A stretch of DNA of 64,000 nt from Begonia masoniana (lineage: Eukaryota > Streptophyta > Magnoliopsida > Cucurbitales > Begoniaceae). The position numbers were made by a program, and so were the translations under genes. The stretch spans positions 42,814,209 to 42,878,208 of the forward strand of contig CM039509.1 of assembly GCA_022432975.1 (NCBI GenBank), in the 5' to 3' direction. Shown here in pieces: positions 11,933 through 23,879 of the stretch. Every line of letters begins with the position of its first letter. Positions within the stretch are counted from its first letter, which is position 1. Below the pieces are notes generated by a model. The model was not told the DNA's origin. It saw only the letters and a list, made by a program, of their open reading frames with translations, and made no database searches.

Positions 11933-14900
11933 ATGGTAAGAGGTCAACAGAGAGAAGACAACGTGGATAGTAACACCATTGCTCAGCTGACAGAATTAGT
12001 TATTCGCAAATCACGCCAAATAGAACAGCTTGTGGCCACTAGAGAGGAACAAGGGAACTCCAGTACTAATGCAACTCATGATCATGGGGGTGAACGTTTC
12101 CACCGGCTTTGACCCCCGGTATTCAATGGACAAGTTTCGGATCCTGTTTATACTAAGGAATGGATTCGAAAAATGGAGGACATGTTCACATATGCAAAGG
12201 TTGAGGAAGGAGATAAGGTCACATATGCTGTTTTTCATTTGGAACTGAGTGCAAGGCATTGGTGGGACTCAATCCAGAGTACCATTAATGCAGGACCTAT
12301 GACCTGGGAAAGGTTTAAGTCTGCTTTATTTGACAAGTATTTCAATAGGACCGTTCGGGTCAGCAAGAAGAAGGAGTTTATGAATTTGCGACAAACTGGC
12401 TCTGTGGCAGATTACATATGCAAATTTGAGGCTTTATCACGGTTTGCTCCCCGATTGGTTGAGGATGATAAGGACAAGATTCACCAATTTGTTCAAGGAC
12501 TGAAGCCGAGTTTGTATATGAGAGTAAAGACTGCTAGAATACATAATATACCATATGGTGAAATGACGGCTAAGGCCTTGGAGCTGGAAGAGGCTGAGAT
12601 AACGACATATGCGCAGCGTGAACAGCCAAGGAAGTTCACTAAGGAGGCTCAGCCGCCACCACGTCAGAACAAAGGATGGTAACCGCAATAGAACAGGGGA
12701 CCACAACAACAACAACAAGGTATAAAGAGACCCTTCAATCCAAATAATGACCAAGGGAAGGGAAAACCACCATTAGCCCCTCTATGCTCCAACTGCCAGA
12801 AGAACCACCATGGCAAGTGCAAGCTACACTCTGGCCGTTGCTACAGATGTGACAAGGTCGGACATGTAGTCAGAGACTTCCCCATGTCTCCAGACCCCAA
12901 TCGAGCAAGAATAGCACCCAAAGTCTTTGCTATGATGGAGGATGAAGATGCTGTGCAGCATACGGTCATAACAGGTACAATTATGATTTGTGGTATTTCT
13001 GCTTACACACTTATAGACACGGGGGCCACCCACTCATTTATAGCAGCCCTGTTTGTCTGTAAGCATAAGTTAGGATACATACCAGCTGATAGGCCATATA
13101 GTGTCATGTTACCGTCAGGGAAATCCTTACATTCTGAACAAATAGTGAAGGGTGACATTGTGTCCTTAAGAGATAAGAAGTTATATGTAGAGCTGATGGT
13201 AATTGACATGAAGGGGTATGAAGTTATATTAGGAATAGATTGGTTATCCAGACATTATGCCACGATAAGTTGTAGGTCTGGATTAGTTGAGTTTCGACCC
13301 CCAAATGGAGATCGGTATACCTTCCAAGCTATCCCAAAAATAAGTAAAATACAGATTATATCCTCACTAGAGATTCAACGGTTATTGAAAGGTGGCTGTG
13401 AGAGTTATCTAGCTAGTGTAATCGATAATCGGGTAAAGAATAAAGTAGAACTTCAAGATATTTCCATAGTTAAAGAGTTTCCTGAAGTATTTATGGATGA
13501 GTTGCCCGGATTACCACCTGATAGAGAAGTTGAATTTGTAATCGATACATATCCCGAGGCATTGCCTATATCCAAGAACCCTTATCGCATGACACCGGTT
13601 GAGCTGAAGGAATTAAAGGTCCAACTGCAGGAATTAGTAGACAAAGGGTTTATACGCTCTAGTAGTTCTCCCTGGGGTGCACCTGTTTTATTTGTTAAGA
13701 AGAAAGACGGTTCTCTTAGAATGTGCATGGATTACAGAGAACTGAATAAGTTGGCAATTAAGAACAAGTACCCCTTGCCCCGGATTGATGACCTGTTTGA
13801 CCAATTACAAGGAGCTAAAGTATTTTCAAAGATTGACTTACGTTCGGGCTATTACCAATTGAAGGTTAAGGAGAGTGATATACCTAAGACAGCCTTGAGG
13901 ACCCATTATGGACATTATAAATTCCTTGTTATGTCGTTTGGGTTAACCAATGCACCTGCAGCCTTTATGGACATGATGAATCGAGTGTTTCGTCATTACT
14001 TGGACAAGTTTGTAATTGTGTTCATAGATGATATCTTAATTTACTCACGGACTAAAGCTGACCACGAGGAACACTTAAGAGTAGTTTTGACAACATTAAA
14101 ATAGCAGCAACTCTATGCCAAGCTGTCTAAGTGTGAGTTCTGGTTGGATAAGGTCAACTTCTTAGGCCATGTCATCTCTGCTGAAGGTATATCAGTAGAT
14201 CCAACCAAAATTCAGGCAGTTAAGGATTGGCCACAGCCAAGGAATGCCAGTGAGGTCCGCAGTTTCCTTGGTCTGACAGGTTATTATAGGAAGTTTATTA
14301 AGGGATTTTTTATGATAGCTAAACTTTTAACAGGTTTGACTAAGAAGGACACCAAGTACTCTTGGACTGCAGCCTGTGAGGATGGCTTCCAGATACTAAA
14401 ACAGAAATTAACAACGGCCCCTCTTTTGACACTCCCAACTGAAGGAGGAAGATTCAGTGTCTATTGTGATGCATCCAAAATTGGATTGGGGTGTGTCTTA
14501 ATGCAAGAAGGCAAGGTTGTGGCATATGCTTCCAGACAACTGAAAGGTTATGAGCAGAATTACCCCACCCACGACTTGGAATTAGCTGCTGTTGTTTTTG
14601 CACTAAAAATTTGGAGACACTATTTATATGGTCAGCAGTGCGAAGTGTTTTCAGACCATAAAATTTTGAAATACCTATTTACTCAAAAGGAATTAAACAT
14701 GAGACAAAGACGTTGGTTGGAATTTGTTAAAGATTATGACTTCAAAATTAAATATCACCCGGGTAAGGCCAATGATGTGGCTGATGCATTAAGCAGAATG
14801 TCAAAGACAATATAGCCCGCAGTATCAACCATGTCTATACCATTATGGAAGGAAGTTCGGAGGTTTGAGTTGGAAATAGTTCCTGAGTTGTCAACCTTAC

Positions 14901-16354
14901 TTGCTGATTTAACTATTCGACCAACTATTTTGGATAAAGTCAAGGAGGCATAACAGAAGGATTCAAAGGAGAGTAATAGTATGATGAGTAAATTAAAAGA
15001 TGCCTCCTCTTAATTCAGTCTCTCCAATGATGGTATTTTGAGATTTAGGAATCGATGGTTCATTCCTAGTGATAAGGAGTTGCGTGAGTTGATCTTGGCT
15101 GAGGCACACTCATCTTCTCTCTCTGTACATCCTGGTAGCACCAAGATGTATCGGGACTTGAAGCTACATTATTGGTGGCCAAATTTAAAGAGGGATGTGG
15201 CCAAGTTTGTAGAGTCATGCTTGATATGCCAACAAGTTAAAGCAGAACACCAACGCCCAGGAGGTACTCTCTAACCCTTACCGATCCCTGAATGGAAGTA
15301 GGAAAACATTGCCATGGATTTTGTGGTAGGATTACCAAAGACAATCAAAGGACAAGATAGTTTTTAGGTTGTGGTTGATAGAATGACGAAATCGGCTCAC
15401 TTCCTGCCTGTAAAAACAATTTATACAATGGACCAGCTTGCTAGTCTGTATGTTCAGGAAATTATCAGATTGCATGGGATTCTGATATCTATAGTCTCTG
15501 ACCGTGACCCTATGTTCACCTCAAGGTTTTGGAAAAGTCTTCAAGGCACGCTTGGTACTAAGTTATCCTTCAACACTGCATTCCACCCTCAGACAGATGG
15601 CCAATCAGATAGAATAATTCCGATACTCGAAGACATGTTAAGAGCGTGTGTGCTAGACTTTCAGACATCTTGGAGTCGACACCTGCCCTTAGTGGAATTC
15701 TCCTACAACAATAGTTACCAGTCCACTATCGGTATGGCACCCTACGAGGCGTTGTATGGTAGGAAATGTAGATCACCCTTATACTGGGATGAGGTTGGCG
15801 AAGCAAAACTCCTAGGCCCCAAAATTTTGCAGCAGATGTCAGACAAGATTGCCATTATTAGGAAAAGGATGACGACTGCACAAAGCTGATAGAAGAATTA
15901 TGCAGACCAAAGAAGGAGAGACCTTGAGTTTGCTGTCGGAGACGAAGTTTTCTTAAAGATTTCACCATTTAAGGGAGTTTTAAGATTTGGCAAGAAGGGA
16001 AAACTTAATCCGCAATTTATTGGACCATTCCCTGTCCTGGCAAGGATTGGTAGTACAGCTTACAAACTACAATTGCCTCCATCACTGGAAAAGGTACATA
16101 ATGTCTTTCATGTGTCAATGTTAAGAAAATGCATACGTGATCTGACACATGTTGTTGAGCAAACTGAAATCAAAATCGAGCCGACACTGATGTATGAAGA
16201 GAAACCTGTAAGGATTATAGAATCTGCAGTTAAGACTCTGAGGAATAAGGAAATTCAACTAGTGAAAGTCTTATGGATGAATCATGGTATTGAAGAAGCC
16301 ACATGGGAACGACAACAAGACATGCTAGACAAATATCCGGAGCTCTTTGTTTGA
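11933..16354 (+). pseudogene. gag-pol of Tekay-like chromovirus, single frame with many stops
   Basis: From the ATG at 11933 to a stop at 16352-16354 all coding segments lie in one frame; no net frameshift is needed. Gag capsid: 12120-12640. A zinc-knuckle region at about 12790-12880 has its last Cys replaced by Phe (GHVVRDF). Protease: DTGATHSF near 13015. RT: about 13600-14200 with [10 protein letters not shown] at 14020. RNase [11 protein letters not shown] near 14465. Integrase HHCC: about 15130-15230. The integrase core has SDRDPM at 15498 and a DGQS(D) region at 15595. A chromodomain-type C-terminus (VLWMNHGIEEATWER) lies near 16270. In-frame stops occur at 12110, 12680, 14102, 14813, 15290 and 15365 among others, and most look like C-to-T or G-to-A changes. 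Inactive. Confidence 0.92.
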
Positions 16355-16382
16355 GCAATTTTTGAGGACGAAAATTTTGTTT

Positions 16383-16395
16383 AAGGAGGAGTGGA
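16383..16395 (+). promoter_or_regulatory. Polypurine tract of Tekay-like element
   Basis: AAGGAGGAGTGGA directly precedes the 3' LTR start TGTAACACCC, as expected for plus-strand DNA priming. Confidence 0.8.
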
Positions 16396-18855
16396 TGTAA
16401 CACCCGACAATTTCGGCCAGGTGATTTCTTAACTGATTTAACTGTCACCATTATTATTGGACCTTTTGATTTAAATTTAATACCAAGATTTGCTCCAAAT
16501 TGTGTGAAACTAGGTTGAGTGGCAAAATTGTAATAAGGGTGGGTTGTGATCGTTATATAAAGGAAATGGAAAATTTTTAAACCTCACCAACGCCACTGTA
16601 GCCGACACTTTCTCCTTCCAGCGATTTTCTCTCCCGAGCTCTCGATCTCTGCCTGCCAGTAATCCTCCCTTCGACGACCAGTTCCCTTGCTATTTCTCGG
16701 ATACTCTACGCTCGAGGTATGGGTTAGACAATGTAGTTGTCAGTTAATTGTTAAGCTCTGTTTTTCAGCTTTGTATTGGAGTTTGGTTTCTCCAATGGCC
16801 GAGTAACAATAGTAACATTTATAATCTGGATTTAGTAATGTCATTTCCGAATCGATTCTGGACATTTGATATAACCGACCCTGATTAATAGTTAGTTGAA
16901 CCTAGCTGTTTCGGTTTTTGGATTTCAGACTGCACACAGAGAACTAGACTAAGGGATTCGGAAATGACTTTAACTACTAGATCCTAGGATGACTTGTGAT
17001 TAGGACTTTTAGGATTTTGTTTTAACTACTGCGATGTAAATGTTTTAGGTGAAGAAGTCTGAAGAAAAGGAGCACGAATTTGCTAAGGAAGCCAGGTAAG
17101 TGAATGTATTAAGATTTCCGGCCATTAGGGCCCTACATCTTAAGGATACTAAATTAGTTATGTGTTTGATGTTTGTTTTAAGTTAGTAAGATGGTTGTAC
17201 TTGGATGATTTACGGATGTTTAAGAACTATGTTATATGATGTTCTGATAGAGTCTATGAAGTCAACTGTCTAGTATGATATTTTCCATAGTTTGATGATT
17301 TAAGAACTTTCATGTCATGCATCACGATTTACTTCTCAAGCATATGAAAATGATTTATGAGCATGTTTTCTTTCCCCATGAACAAGATATGAGAATGAAT
17401 ATGAAACTTATGCAACCGGATTAAGTGAGGGTTGGGGGCGGTTTGGCGTATGTCACTGTCCAAAGAGAAGGACCATGAATACGGCCCGAAAGGGACTATG
17501 TACACTTGCACTGTCATCCCTTAATCTATATGATGAAAGTGATGAATAAGAACACGAACAAGGACAAGAAAAGAGCATGAAACGAACATGATCATGGTTT
17601 TCTCGCAACTATGCATTCACGTATACATGTTAGTATTGCATTCCTTACTAAGCATTAGGCTTATAGTTTAAACCTTATGATGTAGGTGATGAAATATCAG
17701 GTGAGGATTTCAAATTTAATGAAGATGTCTAAGTTTGGCTGCTGGAAGGTGTTCAGAGAGCAATTCTGTGACTGGATGGCGATTATGACCCGTGGTTATG
17801 CTCATTTTATGTTAGTAAGATTTATGAGAAAACTTATGTCTAAGTAGGATAATATCATGTTTTAATTTGGACTTGAAATTGTCTGGTTCAACTTCTGAGT
17901 TTGAGGATGATTGTAAGAACCTAGGACATCCTATTTTATGTGAGTCTTCCGTTTACGTATCCTGAACAAGTCTATGATTTTCAGTCATTTTAAGGTTTAT
18001 GTCCATCAAGTTGAAATGTGTGTGAGTCGAGGTATTTCCTATTGATTGAAGTTGCTTGATGATTATTGTGTTTTACTGCTGAATGATAAAAGCTGGATGT
18101 AGACATCTGTGAAGGTCAGGTTACCTTTCTGTCGGTATGAGTTGTTTAAAGATTTCCAGATCTCATTGCTGTGTGACAGAAGTTGGGTGAATGTATCATC
18201 CGGCTGACGTCATTGGCAGGAGCTGTGTGATAGAAGCTGGATGAATGAATCATCCAGCTGACGTCGCCGGCGGATGGTGAACGTTTGCTGTTCACCGGAT
18301 GATGTCTCTTATCGGATGAGGTAAGTGAGTCATGTGTTTTGCACATGCCTACCGGAAGATGTCTCTGACGGATGAGGACATTATCCGGATGACGTCATCG
18401 GTGGATGGTGAACGATTGTTGTTCACCAAATGATGTCTCTTACTGGCGATGTTAAGTAGTCACGTGAGATGCACATGATAACCGGATGATGTAGATTTTC
18501 ACTACCGGTAGAAGCGAGCCCTGTGCTTGTCGTTTAGCGATCGACATGAGTTTTTTGTTTTGTCGTTTAGTGATCGGTAGAAGTCGAGTGTTTTATGCAT
18601 CGGATGATGTGAGTAGAGCTGCTTGTTGTCTAGCAACCGGCAGATGCCTACGATTTCGAGCAGCTCAAGAATAATGAGGTCGAGTGTTCTAAGGGCATTT
18701 TCTATTGTCCGATTATGTTACAAAACCAATGTCTGGGTTAGTCGTTCGATTCTGTTGATAATGAATTCGCAAAATTTAAGGCGAAGGCAAGTTTTGAAAG
18801 GATCGAGCTTTGTCAGTTATAGCGTTGTCCCGAGTTCTGTCAAAGAAGAAATAAT

Positions 18856-18911
<56 letters not shown>

Positions 18912-18988
18912 TGTACAGATAGAAGGATTAATATTTATGATTCAAGAAAGTTTACTAATTATGCCTTGACCCTACTGGGGTCGTTACA
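16396..18988 (+). repeat. 3' LTR of Tekay-like element
   Basis: 2,593 bases, TG...CA, aligned end to end with 9208-11772. It lacks about 35 bases near 17515 that the left copy has, gains some near 17660, and carries a longer AT microsatellite at 18860-18907. The remaining differences are scattered substitutions. Confidence 0.92.
18860..18907. repeat. (AT)n microsatellite in the 3' LTR
   Basis: About 23-24 uninterrupted AT units; the same site in the 5' LTR (about 11672-11690) has about nine. As the two LTRs were identical at insertion, this length difference arose later. Confidence 0.95.
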
Positions 18989-18993
18989 GTATA

Positions 18994-19850
18994 TGGACAT
19001 GATATGCGATGGTGAATGCCAAGAGACTTAAATAACCTAGAGAGGGATTGAAATTTGCCACCTCAGTCAGATTGAACCGTTTTGATGTGAGTTCGAAATT
19101 GGGTTGGAACAAATTTATGAAAATTGACAAAATTATTATAAACATCACTTTTTAATTTTAAAGTGAATACCAAGTGAAACAAGTATAATCATCCACAAAA
19201 AGAACAAAGTATCGTACACCGGTAACAGAGTTTACAAGAGATGGACCACACACGTCAATGTGTACAATATCAAAAGAAGAGTGTGCACTTGAACTTGAAA
19301 GTTGAAAGGGTAAGCGATGAGTTTTACTCATCAGACAAGAAACACAAAAATGAGTCACATCTCTCTTTGATACAGGAAGATTGCATAATGTGAGGACATG
19401 CTGCAAAACACTTTGTGATGGATGGCCTAATCTGTAGTAACAGAAGAGAGAGAGATCACTGGCCGAAGGAGGAAGCCAAGCGTGGAGAGCTTTGGCTGGA
19501 TAAAAAAGTGGAACTTGATAGAGGTCATCAATGAGTGAACCCCGAAACATAGGCTGGTGGGAGTGTTGATCCTTAACACAAAAGAAATCCAAGTAAAATT
19601 TGACATAAACGGAGTTGTCTCGACATAATTGATGAACAAAGATGAGATTATGAGATCATTTGGGAATGGGGCAGACATAATTTAATCTTAATGGTCTAGA
19701 TAGAGACATAATAGAAACATAGCCAATTTGAGTGATTGGAAGAAGGTTACCATCGGTAGTGGCAACGCTTGATGCTCCAGAGTATGTTTGAGTGTTCTGA
19801 AGCATGGAGACATGAGACGTTAGATGATGGGTGGCACCAGAGTCCATAAG
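18994..19850 (-). pseudogene. copia integrase N-terminus and protease (decayed)
   Basis: Continuation of the copia pol on the far side of the Tekay-like insertion. Protease: WMDSGATHHLTS at about 19847-19810, the Ty1/copia aspartic protease motif. The GAG-pre-integrase and zinc-binding region lies at about 19440-19330 (YRLGHPSQSVLQHVL, then CVSC), followed by the start of the integrase core (FDIVHIDVCGPS, with its first catalytic Asp, near 19270). Frame changes at about 19660 and 19590 break it, and the core is interrupted at 18993. Confidence 0.85.
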
Positions 19851-20202
19851 CCATGGTGAAGCGGATAAACTGGTGTATGGGTTGGGCAGGAGACCGGCGC
19901 TGGAAGATGGAGGGTGATCGGTGCTGATGGGAGAAGAGGGTGAAGTGAAGAAGGCTTAAGGATGGGTTTGAGGTGGGCTGGGAAAGTGGCATGGGTGGTA
20001 AGGTGTTGGGTAAAGGGAGTTGGGTTGGGTGAGGTTATAAGGTTGTTGAGCTAGGTGGGCTGCTGGAGATGGAGCTCTATTTGAGAGATAATGGAATTGG
20101 GCTGGAGTAATGGGTCTGTAAGGTGGGTTATAGGTTGGATTAAGCCTGTGCTAGCAGGTCTGCGCAGAGTGGCCCATTCATTGACATATTTGGCACCGGG
20201 CT

Positions 20203-21030
20203 TTAAACTGTTTGGGTGACCTGGGTCCACGCCATAATTAGGTGTTCTGGTGAAATGCCGACGAGTTGTTTTGCCAGGAGAAAGTCGGCGGCAGTGGCCG
20301 AGGGAGGACAGAAACTGGCAGCATGCGCTTCGATTTGACTAGGATACGGAAGAAGGACAGCAAAATTCCGCCTCTCCAATCGGAAATCGAAGTTTTGTAG
20401 GAGGCTGTGAATTTCCTCCAGTGAAGGTTGGTCCGGTCTATTGGTGATTGAGAGGACGAAAACATCATACTCGCTTCCAAGCCCGCCAAGAAAGTATGTC
20501 AATCGATCCTGGTAAGATACCGGCTCTCCAATTTCTGCCAGAGTATTACATAGATTTGTAACTTTCTGGATATAAGCAGCAGCGGAAAAACAATCTTTTG
20601 AGACAGAATGTAATTGGCTTCTCAATTCGGTGATTCTTGCCAGCGAGGAGGAAGAAAAAATTCGAGCTAGAGCGTCCCAGGCTTCACTGGCTATTTTGAA
20701 GGATATGATTTGTGGAAGCAAATCTTCAGAGATTGACGAAAAAATCCAACTTAGAAGAAGCGCATTGTACCTCTCCCAGGTACTGAAATCTGGATTTATT
20801 TGACATGAGAAGGAATCGAGGAACTGTGCAGGTTGGGAAAACGAACCATCTAGGAGTTTGCTAATGCCATTTGCAGTGGCAATGTGGAGAAGCTAAGCTT
20901 TCTAGATGAGATAGTTGCTGTTGTTGAGCTTGATGTTTAACGTTTGAGTTGCAGAAGGAAAAAGGGGTAATGAGAAAGAGGAGGAGAGTGTGGAGGGAGA
21001 AGAAGGCACAGTGGAGCTTGAAGATGCCAT
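20203..21030 (-). pseudogene. copia gag (decayed)
   Basis: The probable start ATG is at 21030, six bases inside the PBS. A Ser/Pro-rich N-terminus leads to a KLNNSNYLI segment typical of copia gag. Two stops follow at about 20920-20890 (at positions usually Trp and Gln), then a frame at 20721-20203 covering the UBN2-type gag core (ARITELRSQLHSVSKD, then DRLTYFLGGLGSEYD). Near 20180 a fragment of the CCHC knuckle is recognisable. Stops are compatible with G-to-A and C-to-T changes. Confidence 0.83.
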
Positions 21031-21035
21031 CTATT

Positions 21036-21049
21036 GGGCTCTGATACCA
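21036..21049 (-). promoter_or_regulatory. Primer-binding site of the copia element, initiator tRNA-Met
   Basis: The minus strand reads TGGTATCAGAGCCC three bases after the LTR end. It fixes the 5' LTR as 21053-21294 and the direction as minus. Confidence 0.9.
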
Positions 21050-21052
21050 AAT

Positions 21053-21294
21053 TGAGATTTAGCAAGGCAAGACTTGAATCGGCCGATGATCGGAGAAGGA
21101 AGGTGAGAATGGCGGCGTTGGAGAGAGAAGAAGAAGAGAAGTGTCAGGAAATGATTTCACTGTATATTTCCTATCAACTGAAGTTCTTACATATTGTGTA
21201 AAAAGAAGAATGATTTTGTAAAGTAACCAGCAATACAAACCAAAACTACAACCACAGCTAAACTAACTAAACCACAACAGTAGATGCCTTAACA
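21053..21294 (-). repeat. 5' LTR of the copia element
   Basis: 242 bases; starts TGTTAAGGCATC and ends AAATCTCA on the minus strand. Shares most sequence with 6672-6944, with a shorter middle. Confidence 0.88.
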
Positions 21295-21480
21295 ATTGAC
21301 TCCCTCATTCTCTCTCTCGTTTTCTAGAATTTGGTTTATAGAAATTAGGAGCGGTTTGGGGAAGAGGTGAGCTAAGACTCGAGGAATTATATTGAGTTTT
21401 GGTTAATATTCAAATTAACCCCAAAAGTATGATCCATTAACAAAATAAACCTCCAACTATTATTTTAACAAATAACCAAT
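21295..21480 (-). other. Host 5' UTR/promoter flank of the 6665 gene remnant
   Basis: Once the copia element is ignored, this sequence adjoins the ATG at 6665. On the minus strand it is GA-rich (GAGAGAGAGAATGAGGGAG) close to the start, as many plant 5' UTRs are. No coding frame is seen. The assignment is an inference from the insertion site. Confidence 0.35.
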
Positions 21481-21938
21481 GGCGGTACCCGCTTACCGAG
21501 ACCAGGTCCCCGTGCTCAATTTTTCGAAGGAACGAGGACCTGTTTAAATTTAACGGGTCCCCGTTGCTTCGCCAAACTGAGTGGGGACCTATGCATTTGA
21601 AGGGTCCTCGCTTGCACGTTAGGGCTCGAGAACGGGCACCCGTTCATGGCCACTGGATCCCCATTCTTACTTAAAACACAAGAACGGGGACCCGTTCTCG
21701 CGGCCGAATCCCTGTTTCCTAATTCTATATATAGAATTGAGGACCAGAACCACCCTCTGGCCCCCCGCCCCATTCTGCGTCCCCTTAGGCCAAAATTGAC
21801 CTTCCAAATCGGTCCCTTACGCTCCTATTCCAACCACCATCGTTATCTAGCTGTGAATTACCGTCAATTTTAGGAGATTTCGCGCCCAATCTGTGCGCCC
21901 TAATTTCGAGTTTTTCAACCAATTTTCTGTGAAAATCA

Positions 21939-23127
21939 ATGGGGTCGAAGATTATGTTCGAGTGTAAGCTTATGTCTCAAGGAAGTCCATCACAACACAT
22001 ACCACCGTTACAATCTTCGTCCGAAGGGGCTCCAACACCAGACCGCCGACAAGAAACATGGTATTTTTCTTCGAAATTTATTTCTTAGCGTAATGAAATA
22101 AGATTTAAGGATGATATGATGCATAGGTCAATTAATTTCTCTAAGACGGTGCGATTTATGACATTTGCATCGATGAGAATTCATGAAATATTTGAAAGAA
22201 TTGGACTTATAGGATTCTGTCATTTGTCAGGTGCATGTTGCAAGCGAATGATTTGGCTATTTTATGCCAATTTAACTTTGGTTGGGATGAATGGTGAGGT
22301 GAAGACATATATGTTTGGAGTAGAGATCACAATCAGTCTAAGGGAGGTAAATCGATGAGCTCCTTTACACGAAAATGATGAGGGTGAAGAATACTACCAT
22401 GCGTCTCGGGATTGTGAGTTTATCAGGGCAGGGGGAGGAGTTGAGTTCGTACGGATGATTCATCAAAATTCGAAGATTCAAGTCTTCCAAAAATCGAGAT
22501 CGAAGAAATTGAATGTCAAAGCCCGGGTAATTCACAATATGATCACTCACACTATTCTACCCACGGGATGGACATAGAGATCTAGTGAAATTAATTCAAC
22601 CCGAGGTTCTTGATTTTGAGCCGCATATGCGAGATCAGCAAGATGTGCAACAAAAATATGTCGTACAACACGTTGATACAGAAGCTCGTTAACATTTTAA
22701 TATTCAAATCACCCCAACCAAGCAGATAAGGAGCGAAAGACAAGTAGAGGTCTTCTCCATTTAAAACGGATGGGGGTGATTGAAGTTGAAGGTAATTGAA
22801 TCTTTAAGGCCAATCGGAGGCCTCCACCTCAGCAGCTCCTGCAGCCCCATTGGCCTCCCAAGATATTCTAATAGAGGATGTTCTTCCACCACAACATCCA
22901 TCGATAGAGGAGCTCACGGTGATGCAGAAGCTAGACTTTCTTATCGGGAGAGTTGAGGATATAACTGTGGTGCAAAGAGAGATATAGAGTAGAGCTGAGA
23001 AGCTGAGTGTTGGGCAGAGAGAGCTAACATTGGCGCACAGATGTCTCAACGCTAGATTTTCAGTGGGGCTGCGAGACTAGGAGGAAGATGAAGCTCCACC
23101 CCCACTTGGAGATGGAGATGAAGATTG
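21939..23127 (+). pseudogene. MULE B second ORF: plant transposon protein-type domain plus coiled coil
   Basis: The plus-strand frame starting MGSKIMFECKL at 21939 continues in one frame, with stops at about 22087, 22356 and 22574, through ERIGLIGFCHLSG..RM..LFYANL and LNVKARVIHNMITHTILP. These words match what I know as the putative plant transposon protein domain found in plant transposons. After a decayed stretch, a frame from 22807 gives a Ser/Ala-rich linker and a heptad-like tail (LDFLIGRVEDITVVQ, SRAEKLSVGQREL) ending in DGDED at 23127. A TATATATAG motif at 21725 precedes it. The role is unknown. The layout resembles convergent mudrA and mudrB of MuDR, but I see no clear homology to MURB. 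Confidence 0.55.
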
Positions 23128-23879
23128 ATGTATTTAATTTCTTTTTAGATTGTTAATTGTTTGCACTTGATGTATTTAGTTGTTAGTTTGATTCTACATT
23201 TATGTATTTAGTTAGTTTTTAGATTGTTAATTTGTTTTGGGATTGATATATTTAGTTGGTTTTTAAATTGTTAGTTTGCTAGTTTTATTTTGTATTGTTT
23301 GTGTGATTTTATATGGATGTTTTTAGATGAATGCATTGGTGTAATTCATTCTGAAACTGTTTGGGATACATTTTGTGTTTTAGATAAGCGAGAAATGTGA
23401 AAAATAGCTTTGGAGGAGTAAAAAAATAGAGAAAACTCTGCCCAAATTTTTAATTTTCAATGCATTATATGAACGAGTAGAGAGAGAGGGAACTATATAC
23501 TTGTCATTATTACATAAACTTGTAAAGTTACATAAACTTATAAATATTACAATAGTGACATATATCACTCCATTTACACAAACAACATAATCACTGTCAC
23601 GGTGGTCAGATTCGCACCCATGCGTAGACGACTCCTGCACAGAAAAAGAAAACTATATTAGAGCATAATTAATAATGCAGTATTGAAACTATATTAGAAT
23701 CGAACAACTTACTTGTGTGTCTACACCTGTTTAGAAACCGAAGTAGTGTCTGAAGTGAAAAGAAACTCTCGACAAATTCGACTATTATGCCGTGAACGCT
23801 AACATCTGTCATATGTCATTGTGGAGTTCTTCCTACTAATTGAGCTTTAGGGCTCATCCATATCTTGCACTTTTTTTTT
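23128..23879. other. Spacer between the two MULE B ORFs
   Basis: T-rich sequence with repeated TTTAGTTGTTAG and GATTGTTAATTTG words (23130-23320), then decayed sequence which may include the transposase C-terminus. No supported gene. Confidence 0.4.

Larger units (their letters stand above)
9208..18988 (+). mobile_element. Tekay/Del-like chromovirus, full length, 9.8 kb
   Basis: Plus-strand Ty3/gypsy element with two 2.6-kb LTRs, a PBS, a single-frame gag-pol with in-frame stops, a chromodomain end and a polypurine tract. Perfect 5-bp duplications GTATA flank it at 9203-9207 and 18989-18993, and the copia integrase reads on at both sides. Gag sequence, long LTRs and the chromodomain type fit Tekay/Del (family knowledge). 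Both LTRs are nearly collinear, with a 35-base-scale indel near 10330 and 17515 and a longer AT microsatellite in the right copy. Confidence 0.93.
6672..21294 (-). mobile_element. Ty1/copia LTR retrotransposon, interrupted by a Tekay-like element
   Basis: Two short LTRs (6672-6944 and 21053-21294) bracket gag, protease, integrase, RT and RNase H remnants in copia order on the minus strand. The PBS matches initiator tRNA-Met, and a polypurine stretch lies beside the 3' LTR. Bases 9208-18988 are a later insertion; without it the element is about 4.8 kb. ATTGA occurs at 21295-21299 and at 6664-6668, a probable TSD, but the left copy is separated from the LTR by three bases (AGT). Clade is uncertain; gag start and short LTRs suggest an Ale-like group. 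Confidence 0.88.

Noticed and set aside
18623..18922. 99-codon frame ending in a run of Ile-Tyr
   Set aside because: The end is only the translated AT microsatellite, within an LTR.
21034..21050. tRNA-related sequence (also at 34765, 48870 and 4189)
   Set aside because: Only 12-18 bases complementary to tRNA 3' ends directly beside LTRs; these are primer-binding sites, not tRNA genes.
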